64,000 bases of DNA from Euclidia mi (Eukaryota > Arthropoda > Insecta > Lepidoptera > Erebidae), in NCBI GenBank assembly GCA_944739405.2, contig OX123200.2, positions 11,052,761 to 11,116,760 of the forward strand, given 5' to 3'. The notes below the pieces were generated by a model. That model made no database searches. It was not told the DNA's origin and saw only the letters and a list, made by a program, of their open reading frames with translations. Within the stretch, counting starts at the first letter, position 1. Each line of letters opens with the position of its first letter. A program made the translations under genes and the position numbers. Shown here piece after piece: positions 30,537 through 41,636 of the stretch.

Positions 30537-31180
30537 TTTTGGATTGTCAAACTACATATTATCGACATTGTTCTCATTTAAAATAATGTCCAAAATAAAT
30601 TAATTATATTGAAAATAAAGCATAAAATATTATTTTGCTGCTAACTTGTCCAAAATCCAAAGTCAAATGTTTGGGGCCTTTTTCCTGTCATGCGTATTTT
30701 CGTCACTGGCCACACGCAGGACAAAGAGAGACTCACTGGCCACACGCAGGACAAAGACGTTTGCCGCTGCAGTGTCGTGTGTATCGCCAGTGACTCTCTC
30801 TGTATCAATTTTCATTTCTTTATTTGAGATTATATGCGTGCTATGACCATGTGTGCCACCTGCATCACAGTAAAAACAACACTGAAGACAGATGAACGCC
30901 ATCCGCATCCGGATAGCACGCACGCAGGCTGCGCGTCCGCAACCAATTCGCGTTCCGCGAGCGTGGTGCTCGCATGATAGGAAAAACATGTATGAAATGA
31001 GAGGATGCGGGCAGCCTGCATGCGGATGAGATCCTCGCACGGACGATAATACGCATGACAGGAAAAGGACCCTTACAATACACACACGCACACATACACT
31101 ACTATTATGTGATAGTTGACTTTGGACTATTTCAAAATGAAGTATGAGAACAATGCCGATAATAGTTAGACAGTGCAAAA
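30537..31180. mobile_element. MITE-like element with terminal inverted repeats
   Basis: TTTTGGATTGTCAAACTA...TTATCGACATTGTTCTCAT on the left is matched by the reversed right end TTTTGCACTGTCTAACTATT...ATCGGCATTGTTCTCAT. Further matching blocks follow inwards (AGTCCAAAGTC-like, CCTGTCATGCG). The centre is GC-rich, with many CGCATCC/GGATGCG motifs and a 22-bp block (ACTGGCCACACGCAGGACAAAG) in two copies (30707, 30737). No transposase frame. The target duplication was not resolved. Confidence 0.55.
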
Positions 31181-32126
31181 TCAGTAATGACAGTAAGCTC
31201 AAATAAACCTCGATAAAAAGTAGTTACTGAAAGAAAGAATAAAGAAAAAGGGGGTTACAAACGGGGACCAAAACTGTTATTTCAGCGTGATTTATGTGTA
31301 TAATAATATGTGTAAAGTATTTAAAGAATATATTATGAATAACTGCATAGAAAAATGTTTTTCATGTGACTACCCATTTACCCTATAAAACAAGGAAAAC
31401 TATTTTATTACTCGCCAATCGAAAGTTAGCCAACATATCAGGGTCGAGATGTCCCCAACTTTTTGTCAACACATCTCGATCAAAGCCAATAACAGCACAA
31501 TCATACGTACATCAAAACTATCTTGTATCATGGTGACCCTACAGAACAGCATCAGACGTTGCCATCAGACAATACAATATGCATTTTATTACCTTACGCT
31601 AGGGTAGTTATTTGAACGCAAGTGTGTTTAGGTGAAAAATTGGCAAGTTTGGTGGCAGATAGATCGAGGGTCGTAGAGACATGTTTATCTTTATTACTGT
31701 ACTTGGGCGTGTATTGACATTGACCTACATACTGTTAAGTATGAGCCTGCAGATTTAGAAGATGTACGCACTGAATAAAATTTACCTAACTTGGAGTGGA
31801 AACTGCTTTTATACAATTGATTACAGTTTTATTTTACTAATTTATTAACTCTTATCCTGAAAGGTTTAGGTCAATAAAACTTGGTTTTATAATCCTAATG
31901 TACTGGATTGAGTGCAGCATTAAATGTGCATACACAATTATTCCTGTGAAATTGGATGAGTCAAAATCAATACCTACGTGTTAGAATATTATTATTAACG
32001 AAAGTCGAATAGACAAACTAGATAAATAAAATAAAAAGAGGTACTGGACAGGCAGGATCATTCAGCAATATTTACTAAAATTAAACTAATGAACATAAAA
32101 ACAGCCAGATCCAATAATTAGTGTTT

Positions 32127-32216
32127 CTAATAAAGTGTTAACCCTTGTGGGTAATGAACCCCAACCAGTTTTAAGTGGCAAGGCGGTCGCATAAACCACT
32201 ATGCCATCTGCACAAT
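32127..32216 (-). repeat. tRNA-derived SINE head
   Basis: On the minus strand GCAGATGGCATAGTGGTTTA contains an A-box-like TGGCATAGTGG, followed by a weak B-box (GGTTCATTACC). It resembles the SINE at 1207-1395, including the CACTTT...AAAC spacing. The body is absent. Confidence 0.5.
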
Positions 32217-32659
32217 CAAATCAAATAAAAAGATAATAATAGTGAACTAGTTACTTACCTAATCTTAAATTTTTAGTAAAGAACACTTGGTATACGGTGG
32301 CACTCGTTGTCTTCCTATAACGTAACCTGAAACAAATAAGAAACACATGTAAAGCTTGTACAGCGAGAAAACACTTTATGAATGTATTGGGAATGTGACT
32401 TTGTTTATTTCATGCCTTTACTGTAATGGTTGAGACGCACATAATTGTCATGGAACACACGTTTTCAGAAGTATAGAATAGCGCCTTATGGACCTTGTTT
32501 ATATAAAACAGTGAGTAAAAACCAGTCGAATATGAGCCGAGTATTTTGTTAAAATTTCATTTTCAATTTTAGCATGTGCATAGGATTCCCATCAAGAACT
32601 TAGGGTCCCAAGTCAACCTCACCTGCAAGTGGTGCACCTGCCGATCAACGGACGAGGCT

Positions 32660-32806
32660 CTGGCAAACAAAATATCCCGATGAGCGGCAATAGGCTCGCC
32701 ACCTATTACGTGGGATCAAAACACTGGCGAAACGTGGGCGTTTAATATGCCTCTGCCTACCCCTTCGGGGAAACAGGCGTGAGTCTATGTATGTATGTAT
32801 GTATGT
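32660..32806 (+). repeat. LINE-tailed SINE, 3' part
   Basis: GGCAATAGGCTCGCC, ACGTGGGATCAAAACACTGG, then CTGCCTACCCCTTCGGGGAA and GGCGTGAGTCTATGTATG repeats. This is the same 3' block as the LINE end at 20640-20716. Confidence 0.7.
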
Positions 32807-33386
32807 AATTTTAGCATGTCATTCCTGCACGGTAAGACATCAAGGGACTATTTAAAACGCACCTGGAGACTATCTTAACTCGAAAATCTCCTGTACCACC
32901 CCGTAGTTCAACCCTTACGTTATCATCCCTACTTCATACACAATTATACGCGAATAAACACACGTAACAAGCCAGCTACTAAGTTCACCAACAAGAGGTC
33001 ACAAGCATCCGCGAATCGCAAGAACTATACAAGTTTAATGAGTTTTACCACAAGATGGTCGTTTGACGGGCTGTTTACGTTCTGTCGTACGAAATAACGT
33101 GGGTGTGTGGAACGTAGTTTATTTATTGACCTCTAAGGCCCACTTTACGCGATAAATGGACGGTTAAAATGTAAATAAGGACAGTTTAAGTATGTTAATA
33201 TTGAGATGTACGCCTTATTTTTAGAGCTTAAGTAAGTTACGTGCCTCAATCGCGTAACGTTGGGTGGTTTATACAAAATTAGTTTTTCTTTTAAATATGT
33301 TTGTACGTTTTTTATTAGTTATCTAGTTGCCATAGTCCAGGCCTTATTTAGATTGGGATCAGGTCGCCATTTGTATAAACACATTA

Positions 33387-34567
33387 TCATCTTCTTGTGT
33401 TTCGCAGCCAGCATAATCTAACATAGACTATTGTTTAATAGTTCACAGAACTTTACGAAGCAAATACGCTTTCTACACCAGGTCCTTTAGAATTTTTGTG
33501 ACTGCAAAGCAGCTGAAGCCTCTTTGAACCATTGTTTCAGATCGTAATTAAATCGCCTCAAGCAGAAGACAACGTTGATAATTTTAAAAGTACCACCTCT
33601 GAAAGCAGTTTCAATTGTCAAAAGTGCAAGATAGATATTATGTCCCGTTCTTTCCTTATCGTCGCAATATAATTCCTACCCGAATCTCATATCCCCTTAA
33701 TCGAATTCATACGAGTACAATAACAATTTCACCAGCTTATTTTTAATGACTGCTTCAAGCGATCTCGACTTGTTATTGTATTTAAATATTTTAATAGCAT
33801 CATAACCTTTTTAAGTAGCTTTCAACGCCCACGAGACAATATTATCATAAAATAATAAAACAACAGAGAATCCATTTAAAATGCAGATATAAAAGTCATA
33901 TTTTATTTCCTCATATCCGTAGAGTTGGCATACAGTACAGTATAAGCCACTGCAAACATCATCTGTATAAAAAAGCTCGGCACACTTTAAGTATTCAGTT
34001 TATGAACTGTCATCAGTATTATTATATTTTCTTGCAACAGAACTGTACAAAACAAAAGTCTTCGCTGAAATTCACGTGTCAATTGTCAAATTACGAACGT
34101 ATAAAGAGTGGGTCCTACTGCCAGATTTTTGCGAAGAGCGCTTTAATCTAAAATATACAAATTAGCTAGGATATATAACATAGATTCATTGGTATATTAT
34201 GATTATGTTTGAGATTATATCAAGTGAATAATGCAGTCTTCTACTGCACAAACTAAACGTTTATACGTATAGGTAGCGCCAATGAACTTAAAAAGCGCGA
34301 TTTATTACTCAATCAGAGTGTAAGCAGACCTACCTCATTTTCATTTTTCTTGGCCGTCCTAATTTTTTACTAAAGTGAAGTCAATGATACACGTCAACAC
34401 AAACATCGTGTGTCATGGCTACTTATCGATACCATAACTGGAGTCTTATTATACACTTTATCAGTTTCTTTAACTTATTATTTTTAAAGCGAATGTGTAA
34501 TACTATCATTGTCTAACAAGACGGATATTGAGACGGGGACTGAGAAGTCACGGAATGTGCTTCATTA

Positions 34568-34665
<98 letters not shown>

Positions 34666-34816
34666 TATTGTTTAGCTTTTTTTGCAAACATAATCTTATT
34701 TATATAGCATGTATGTTTTCAAGCGATAAATTAACGCAAATCGCTCATTCGCCGACAATGAGACTATTGCCTTATTTTGGTACATGTTGCAAAATAGAGC
34801 AAGCTAAACTATTGGC
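33387..34816 (-). repeat. Right arm of large inverted repeat (~1.4 kb)
   Basis: Reverse complement of 26108-27490. It ends with GCAAGCTAAACTATTGGC at 34816; beyond that the flanks do not match each other. Confidence 0.9.
34571..34661. repeat. (TA)n microsatellite in right arm
   Basis: About 45 TA units, the expanded counterpart of 26255-26303. Confidence 0.95.
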
Positions 34817-34918
34817 CTCTGGCTAATAAAGTTACAAAGTATCTTTCTAGACGTTCAATTTTAAGACATCTTATCTGTCTGCTATGCTAATCTGATGCCT
34901 TTTGTTATATTTTTGTAG

Positions 34919-35031
34919 ACGATGTTTGCATGTGCAATGTTTATAGCGATTGTCAAGACATGGCTACGTTTTACAATGAGTCTTTTGACCAGCGGTACTG
35001 TTTGAAACTTTTGTTGTACGAGTACCTATGA
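34919..35031 (+). other. Possible exon-like open stretch
   Basis: A pyrimidine-rich run ending TTTTTGTAG looks like a splice acceptor. It is followed by 37 open codons with a cysteine-rich start (VCMCNVYSDCQDMATFYNES) and a stop TGA. No matching upstream exon, donor or polyadenylation signal is recognised. It may be a chance frame; it is listed as the only host-exon-like signal in the area. Confidence 0.15.
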
Positions 35032-35399
35032 ATACAAAGGAAATGCGTGTATCATTTTTCGTGACATCAGAGCTTAGAATCGCCTTAATATAATATTACT
35101 GGATAAAGTATTTGAAGAATATCTGGTTTATAAATCGGTGAATTATTTAAAGTTATATAATTATATCGCCCTTCTAACTCTTCTATATGTATACTAAAGA
35201 GAGCTCTCTAAAATAATATTTATACCCACATCCATTTGTCCAAGCCTACGTGAAAACAAAAATGCAGTTCATTCGCACAATGAAAATTGTTACGTCGACC
35301 GATAATAAAAGTACTGCGACAGGCCACTCAAATATTTACATGGAACCACACACGTCGAATCATATACATATTTACCAGTTTGTACTTTCTTTTTTTGTT

Positions 35400-35970
35400 T
35401 TACGAGGTGGAAAATCCCTTCGGATCTACGACTCTTGGGGGAAATTAGAGCCGGAGTATGTGGTGTTACCACTAAAAACCACTTCGACTTTCTCATGTAC
35501 CCATGTGTCGGAGGGTAGGTTTTCACCGAAGCATTCCTCTCTACCCCCCGACGGGTATTGGCCCGCCAGATGGTCAGGCGCGCCCCGAACGAAACCCTCT
35601 TGGCGGCGGATGAAGGTGTTGAGCTCCGCCGCCAAAACACCCAGCGGCCGCAGAGGATAGGGAGGACGGCAACGCAACACCGCATCTCCTCTGCCTCTGC
35701 GGCCCCACCGCGACGCAACGATGGTGCGCCCCCATTTGGTCGCGGGAGATAAGGCGCGCGGCAACGCAACACCAACACGCCTCTCCTCCCGCGACCGCAC
35801 CCGACTGCGAGGGACAGACAGAACTGTCCCCTGCACCCGCACCTATGGACGCATCCTACGCAGGCCTCAAGCAAGCCCACGTTCACCGTGGGAGAAAATC
35901 AAATCCACGGTTACTAAGCTCCCCCACCACGACAAGGTGAAGATCCCACAGGGGGGTATATCTATCTTCC
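35400..35970. other. GC-rich island, probable repeat
   Basis: A sharp GC-rich patch in AT-rich surroundings. Two related blocks, each with GGCAACGCAACACC followed by a TCTCCT / CGCGACC-type string, lie about 105 bp apart (35669 and 35773). Long frames exist on both strands only because GC-rich sequence has few stops; none has a recognisable domain. It could be the untranslated end of a LINE, but that is a guess. Confidence 0.4.
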
Positions 35971-36300
35971 TAGTAAACTCCTTATTCGAATTATTTTAAT
36001 TATAGAAGTATGAAATAATACATTTAACCTAATCCCCTATTATAATATTAATTATCTTGACAGCGTTCATGTTGGTATCGAATAAGCTTTAAAATATATG
36101 AATAATTTCAATGAAAGAATATCAAAAGTTTATAGTTGATAAGCTTTTGCTTTTCATCGAAACAATGACGTGTGTATTCTGTTGTAAAACGATAATATTG
36201 AAACCAAAGTATTTTGTTTTTAATGCAAAGAGTTTTGAGCTTAATTTTACTATGCAATATCACACTTTACACAAGTGTGATATTCCACAAATTTTAAAGG

Positions 36301-36540
36301 GTTAGGGTTCCAGTGGATAGCGTATGCGTCTGCTGATCTGAGGTCCCGGGTTTGATTCCCGGGTCGGGCAAATGTGTTACTCAGTTTATATGAATTCTCA
36401 GTAGCAGCACGGAGTCTGGTGATGTGCCCGGTAACGGCAATAGGCTCGCCCCCTATTAGGTGGGACCTAAAAATTCATGGGGAAATGTGTGAATCCTCTG
36501 CCTACCCCTTCGGGAACACAGGCGGGAGTCTATAAAAAAG
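36301..36540 (+). repeat. LINE-tailed tRNA-derived SINE, near complete
   Basis: Head with a B-box-like GGTTTGATTCCC (36347), body with CAGTAGCAGCACGGAGTC, then GGCAATAGGCTCGCCCCC and CTGCCTACCCCTTCGGG. Same family as 2787-3028. Confidence 0.75.
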
Positions 36541-36668
36541 CCTACTTTAATTTGTCGTGTCGTTTGCTTACGGCACCTAACACACGGTCATCATAGCTAA
36601 TGCTGTCGTTTGTACTATGACAAATTACATCCAGCTCAAACTCAGAACTAAGTCCACGGCGTGGCGGA

Positions 36669-36749
36669 TAAGCGCGAGAAAATGAACAGCTCACTAATGC
36701 GCAGACCATAAGCGCCAGAAAATGAACAGCTCACTAATGCGCAGACCAG
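36669..36749. repeat. Short tandem duplication
   Basis: ATAAGCGC-AGAAAATGAACAG followed by CTCACTAATGCGCAGACCA occurs twice in direct succession. Confidence 0.85.
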
Positions 36750-36964
36750 AACAGCCAGCCTTCAGCGTTATGGCCTCTCTAAAACAATGGCTGGACGTCG
36801 GAGAAAACAATACGGAGAAACAAAAGCTTCGGTTATGCAGCAAAAAAGTGTCAAGTGTTTCAGTTGACCGGTTTATAATATAATGGAGCAGAAAAGCAAT
36901 TAAATAGGTATCGTCATAAACGCACAGAAATTGTCCTGGTTGGAATTAAAATCACCGACATTTC

Positions 36965-37300
36965 TAAGTCAAAGTCAAAATCATTTATTTATTTAGGTTA
37001 ATTACATAATGAATCTACATTTACTGCCACGTTCGCAATGCAATAGGTAGAACCAGAAGAAAGAATGGTCAATATTCACGTGGTTAGAAAATAACTTGAC
37101 CAATACAACTTACATCATGTACGTAATTCCTTCCACTGTTGTATTGCGTCATATTCTTCGATGTGCATGAGCCCTCTCAGTACAGAAAGCCCCCTCTGGA
37201 GAGCAACACTTGGGTCGAAGAAAGCGCATATAATTTATGTGTGCCGCGTCGCCTCTGCACTGTGTTGTTCGTTATATTGTAAACTTTATTTACCTACTCA
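36965..37300 (-). repeat. Dispersed repeat, copy 1, with a coding-like segment
   Basis: On the minus strand GAACAACACAGTGCAGAGGC leads into a stretch reading FDPSVALQRGLSVLRGLMHI (one stop just before it), and ends in a LINE-like 3' tail TAAATAAATGATTTTGACTT. The first ~165 bp are closely similar to 56055-56225 on the plus strand. It may be the 3' end of a LINE; the protein piece is not recognised. Confidence 0.45.
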
Positions 37301-38189
37301 CTAGCTTTATACCGCCATTTTCGTAGTTTAATACGTACTGCTTTAATGCAAATAGGATTTCCATTAGCTGACCTTAGCAGCCTTATTATTTAACATGACC
37401 ACAATATAGTTCGAAGTTATGCTAAAGTTTTTTTTAATTTAAATAGCTTTGCCACAGACCGACTGCCATCTTACCTTCGCAACCCCTAAGATGGCAATAT
37501 TGCATACTTTAGAACAGTGTTAGTGAATTGAAAGGAAAGTAAGATACTGAATATGTATAATGACTTGATAGTCGGGACCTTCATGATAGTCAGGACCGAC
37601 GGCATACGGCACGCAGAAAATTAAAGACATTAATACGCTCGTAACTTTGAAATGTAAAAGTAAGTAAGTTATTTATTTATTAACACACCTTACAACGTAC
37701 AATTAAATGTCTGTGGCAAAGTGGATTTCAACCTCACCGCCCTTGCTTTGCGGTCTTTTGGTATCCTTACTGTACTATCGCTGCTGCCTTAATTATATTC
37801 GCAGCCATCGGTTATGTAACCGAACTCGTACGCTCGTCAAATAAGCGCAACTTTTGCTCCCATTGCAAAAACAAAGTCCTGAAAAGATGATGTAGACACG
37901 GTCAACAAGTAAACAAAAATTATTACGTTGTTGATTTAATATTACATTTACTCTTTTAGTCGGGGATATGAGCGTGTACATCATATCCCTGAGGAAACAT
38001 AAAATGTTATTAGTACGTGTTTAAGGCAAATGTAAAAGTTAAATATTTGCCATTTCACTTAGAAATGTTTGTACATACATAACTTGTTTTGTTTTATAAA
38101 CAGAAATATTTTCATACCTAAAAGTAAGTTTGTAAAAAACCTAGCTGCGTCCGCAATTACACCCGCACTTTAATTATTTACATAATTAC

Positions 38190-38262
38190 ATACATACATA
38201 GGTATACTCACGCCTTTTTCCCGTCGGGGTAGGCAGAGACAACAGAACACCACTTACTTCTA
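38190..38262 (-). repeat. LINE-tail fragment
   Basis: CATACATACATA...ACTCACGCCTTTTTCCCGTC...GGTAGGCAGAGAC is the reverse complement of the shared LINE/SINE 3' block. Confidence 0.6.
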
Positions 38263-40427
38263 TGCTTACAAACCTCACGCGCTTTCTCTACATTCATTAC
38301 TCTTTTCATTTTAATTATTTATGGCTACTAATCCACACCTGAGGCTGATAGCGTGTATAAAGCCTATTAGTATATTATCATTCCTCCTTAACCAAACAGT
38401 CTCACACATTTTTTTTATTCGTGTCTCTGTTCCCTGAGATTAGTGATTTATTGGAAGTCAGAAAGGAGTTTTTTAAGATTTGTATGCGATACAGAATTGC
38501 CACAAATCGCGAGTAAAAACGAGTTTTTAGTAAATATCTCAGTGTAATCTAGCACATAACATATTGCAGCACGGCATTAATTAAAGAAGTTTTATTAAAG
38601 GAAAAAGCAATATCGAGTGAAACGTTATTTATTGCAGCATTATCTGGTAAGGCTTTACCATTAAGTATGATTTTGAAAGCGTATAATTCACTTAAAACCC
38701 TTAAATCCTTTGCTTACGTTAATACCCTAGCTTTAATTTTTTAAACCGACGAAGTTCTCATCTTTAAAACCCTTTTGTCATTATAGTTAATATGTTTGCG
38801 TAATTTTTTGAAAATATGGGTGAAATACCTTATATTTTCCTCGACGTTTTGGCATGGGTTACACGTACACCATCTGTCACGAGATGACTGATGTCCTGCA
38901 GCGCCCTCTCCTTGGAGTGCGGGTTTCAGCAGCTACCCTCACTTAGTCTTCACAATTATTTTTATCAACAGAACTGTAGATTTCATTACTTACCAAGGTT
39001 AATTGGCACTTTTCGACGCAAGTGAGTTGTAAGCAAGAGAGTGAGATCAGCAGCGAAAAAACAACGAATAACTAACATTAGGTAAGGTTACAATCGTTCA
39101 CCAAACGATGGAAATATAGACACTTTTGTCTTTTTGGCATCATAACTTTTAGAATTCTTATTTATTCTGTATATGGTATATGTTTTTTCATTTGTGTTTA
39201 TGTAAGTCTTTTTAAAATCTGAATAATTTATCTCAGTACATATACGTTTTCCGCATCACAAATTACACTACTTCTTTTCTCTTTGCACCACTCTAAGTTA
39301 GACTAGTAGATAAATGCCCTTAGAATTTATTCATTTTCAGATATTAAATGTGCATAATTATATACGCTGTATAATTAATAAAAAAAACGATTAACAAACG
39401 TGTAATAAATAGGAGAATATACGAGAGATCTATTGTAGGTAATGCGAATGGAAGACATCGGCTTCATTAATTGTCTTGTTACGTTTGTATTAATATTTCT
39501 TTGGTAATTAATCATTAACGCTTCTCCTTCCTTTGCCATGTAATTAATGGATAGATACAGGCTTATAAGTATAATAACTAACGGAACAGACAAACATTGT
39601 TATGTCGTTTACTCGTATTTCGAGATATAGACTTCAAACTATTCCTACAAAATATACACAAAAAATATTACAATAATCGGTTAAGCCGCTTCGTAGGAGA
39701 TCGATTAGCAAACACCGTGTGACACGAGATTTGTATATATTGGATTACATATCATTTAAATAACACACGACCATCTGATCAGAAACTGTGCAGATCCTGA
39801 ACATTTGTAACAAGAGAACTGATAAGCTTAGTAACATTTAATACTTATTTAAGTTATACCCAGGTAAGACAAATTATACCATGCTGGAATAAGACCTGTC
39901 CATATTTGCGTCAAGAGGATGATTTGGTGCCAGCCCCCATGGGACCTTTTGCCCCATCAGGAGAAGAATTTCCCAAAATTCTCTCCCAAACGAACATTCA
40001 TGCCAATTTTCAGTTCTTATAACCAGTAGTTTCCGCTGTGGCTTGTCTGTCAGTCAGTCAGTCAGGAAAGCAATCACTTTAAATACACGGAAGATTTATA
40101 TAGAACTTTAGTTCGGATTACCTACCGTGTTTCGTGTGTTAGTTTCGAACAACTTTCACCACTAGTTGGTTTTGCGTTGGAACTTCCATTTGCTCGCTAT
40201 ATTAAATAAGAAACAATTTTCTGTTGTTATAAAACTAATTTAACTATGTCGTTCTAAGTGTAATCCAAAGTTTCTGTGTTAGTTGGCATATAATTGAATT
40301 TTTATTATCGTTAAAATACTACTTACTAGCGGAATAAAGTTATAAGATATACAAATTAGGACGAAAATGGTGTCCTTGTCCTTAAAATGTGTGGGCAACT
40401 ACTGTGCCGGAGTTCATTGACGACCGG

Positions 40428-40684
40428 TTGGCGCAGTGGGAATGTAAGCGACTGCTACGCCGAAGGTAGCGGGTTCGATTCCCGCTCAAGTCAAACATTG
40501 GTGTGCATGAACATGGATGTTTGTCTTGCTCTAGGTGTTTGTATGTATAATAATTATGTATGTATTTACAAAAAAAAGTATATATGTATGTATGTTTATC
40601 CATTGTCTACTACCCATAGTAAAAGCTCTGCTTATTTTGGGACTAGACGGTGTTGTGTAAATGTGGTAGAATATTATTATTATC
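40428..40684 (+). repeat. tRNA-derived SINE with (ATT)n tail, complete
   Basis: Head GGTTGGCGCAGTGGGAATG holds an A-box and GGGTTCGATTCCCGC a B-box. The body runs through TGTATGTATTTACAAAAAAA, ATCCATTGTCTACTACCC and GGGACTAGACGGTGTTGTG to GTGGTAGAATATTATTATTA. The 3' tail is the insertion point of Dong copy B. Other copies lie at 20717-20791, 47168-47215 and 51953-52185. Confidence 0.8.
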
Positions 40685-41618
40685 TCTTTATTATTCAGTA
40701 TTCACATAATCGAATTTTACATAATTAAACCTTAAATATATCAATAAATTTAACTATATAAAATGGGACCACGGAAACCCACCGGTATCGGGTACAGGGA
40801 CCAAGCCACCGGTGGTTAGGGCCTCAGAGAAAGGAACTTCCTCACAATGCGTGCCGTATCGAGAAGAACCGCCTTCTGAATCAAGGCCTTGATCCAGCTG
40901 CCCAGTGCGAGCCTCTTAAGATGTTGGTCGGGGCTCTTAGCGATCAATCCATTCACTGAAACGACAATCGGAACAATGATTGCTGAATCTACATCCCACA
41001 TGTCGACAATCTCGTGAGCTAGATCTAAATATTTAATCTTTTTATCATTTTCCGCCTTCACGAGATTAGCGTCATGTGGTATGGTGATATCAACAATCAT
41101 TGCGAGACGCTCTGCTCGGTCTATCACTACAATATCAGGCTTATTGGCTACAATAGTCCTGTCTGTAATGATAGACCGATCCCAATACAACAGTGCACGA
41201 CCATTTTCGAGAACTGGGTCGGGTACATATCTGTAGTACGGTACCTCAGAACCAATGAGTTTATATTTAAGGGCTAGTTGCTGATGGACAATCCTAGCCA
41301 CTTGGTTATGTCTGTGCAAATACTGACCATTGGCAACACTCGAACAACCGGACACAATATGCCTGAGAGATTCCCCGGGCTGGTGACACGCCCGACATAT
41401 GTCAACAGTACCGTCCCTCAGGATATACTTGCGGTAGTTATTTGTCATGACAACTTCATCCATAATTGCACAGACAAAACCTTCGGTTTCTCCGAAAAGA
41501 TCACCGAAGCGCAGCCAGGAAACGGATGCCTTAAAATCTATATCAGACCCGTGTAAGGCCTTATAGAAGCGTCCATGTAGCTCCTTGACCTTCCATACTT
41601 CGCTCCGGTCCTCAATGC
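40685..41618 (-). mobile_element. Dong copy B, 5'-truncated
   Basis: A 0.93-kb minus-strand copy lying between the SINE tail and a second (TTA)n tract (41619-41636). Only the last quarter of the element is present. Confidence 0.82.
40816..41618 (-). pseudogene. Dong B C-terminal protein (CCHC and endonuclease)
   Basis: The frame is open from the truncation to the stop: VKELHGRFYKALHGSD, the CCHC motif CRACHQPGESLRHIVSGC, the endonuclease core KPDIVVIDRAERLAMIVDIT and the terminal LLDTARIVRKFLSLRP. The apparent N-terminus with a run of Asn comes from reading through the TTA repeat, so it is not native. It resembles copy C more closely than copy A. Confidence 0.82.
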
Positions 41619-41636
41619 TATTATTATTATTATTAT
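41619..41636. repeat. (TTA)n tract between Dong B and C
   Basis: Six TTA/ATT units mark the junction between two Dong insertions in the same orientation. Confidence 0.8.

Larger units (their letters stand above)
27491..33386. other. Interior of large inverted repeat, no gene seen
   Basis: About 5.9 kb between the arms, AT-rich, with no convincing gene. It contains a MITE-like element (30537-31180), a purine-rich microsatellite (30104-30152), a tRNA-derived SINE (32127-32216), a LINE-tailed SINE (32660-32806), and an ACAGGGTGTCCCAGAACTC motif at 28695 that looks like a repeat end but has no partner here. No polymerase, integrase or capsid-like frame is present, so nothing links it to Polinton-type elements. 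Confidence 0.55.
36541..40427. other. Mostly unique-looking non-coding DNA
   Basis: Holds a 48-bp tandem duplication (36669-36749), a repeat shared with 56055-56247 (36965-37300), and a small SINE fragment (38190-38262). The remaining sequence (notably 38263-40400) is AT-rich with only short chance frames. A GTCAGTCAGTCAGTCAG run lies near 40049. Confidence 0.5.

Noticed and set aside
30663..31202. 179-codon minus-strand frame with Cys and His residues
   Set aside because: It spans the inverted-repeat MITE and its GC-rich centre; no recognisable zinc-finger spacing.
26108..34816. Polinton/Maverick with long terminal repeats
   Set aside because: No polymerase B, integrase, ATPase or capsid-like frame in the interior and no 6-bp duplication at the ends.
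34509..34826. Frame encoding a long Tyr-Ile repeat
   Set aside because: It is a translation of the (TA)n microsatellite.
26250..34830. CRISPR-like or bacterial features in the window
   Set aside because: Repeats are microsatellites and transposon arms; no direct-repeat/spacer layout anywhere and the DNA is clearly animal.
35250..35999. Long overlapping frames on both strands
   Set aside because: GC-rich DNA has few stop codons; frames overlap in all phases and no domain is visible.
40437..40497. Functional tRNA gene
   Set aside because: A and B boxes are present, but the sequence continues into a SINE body and tail found in other copies.
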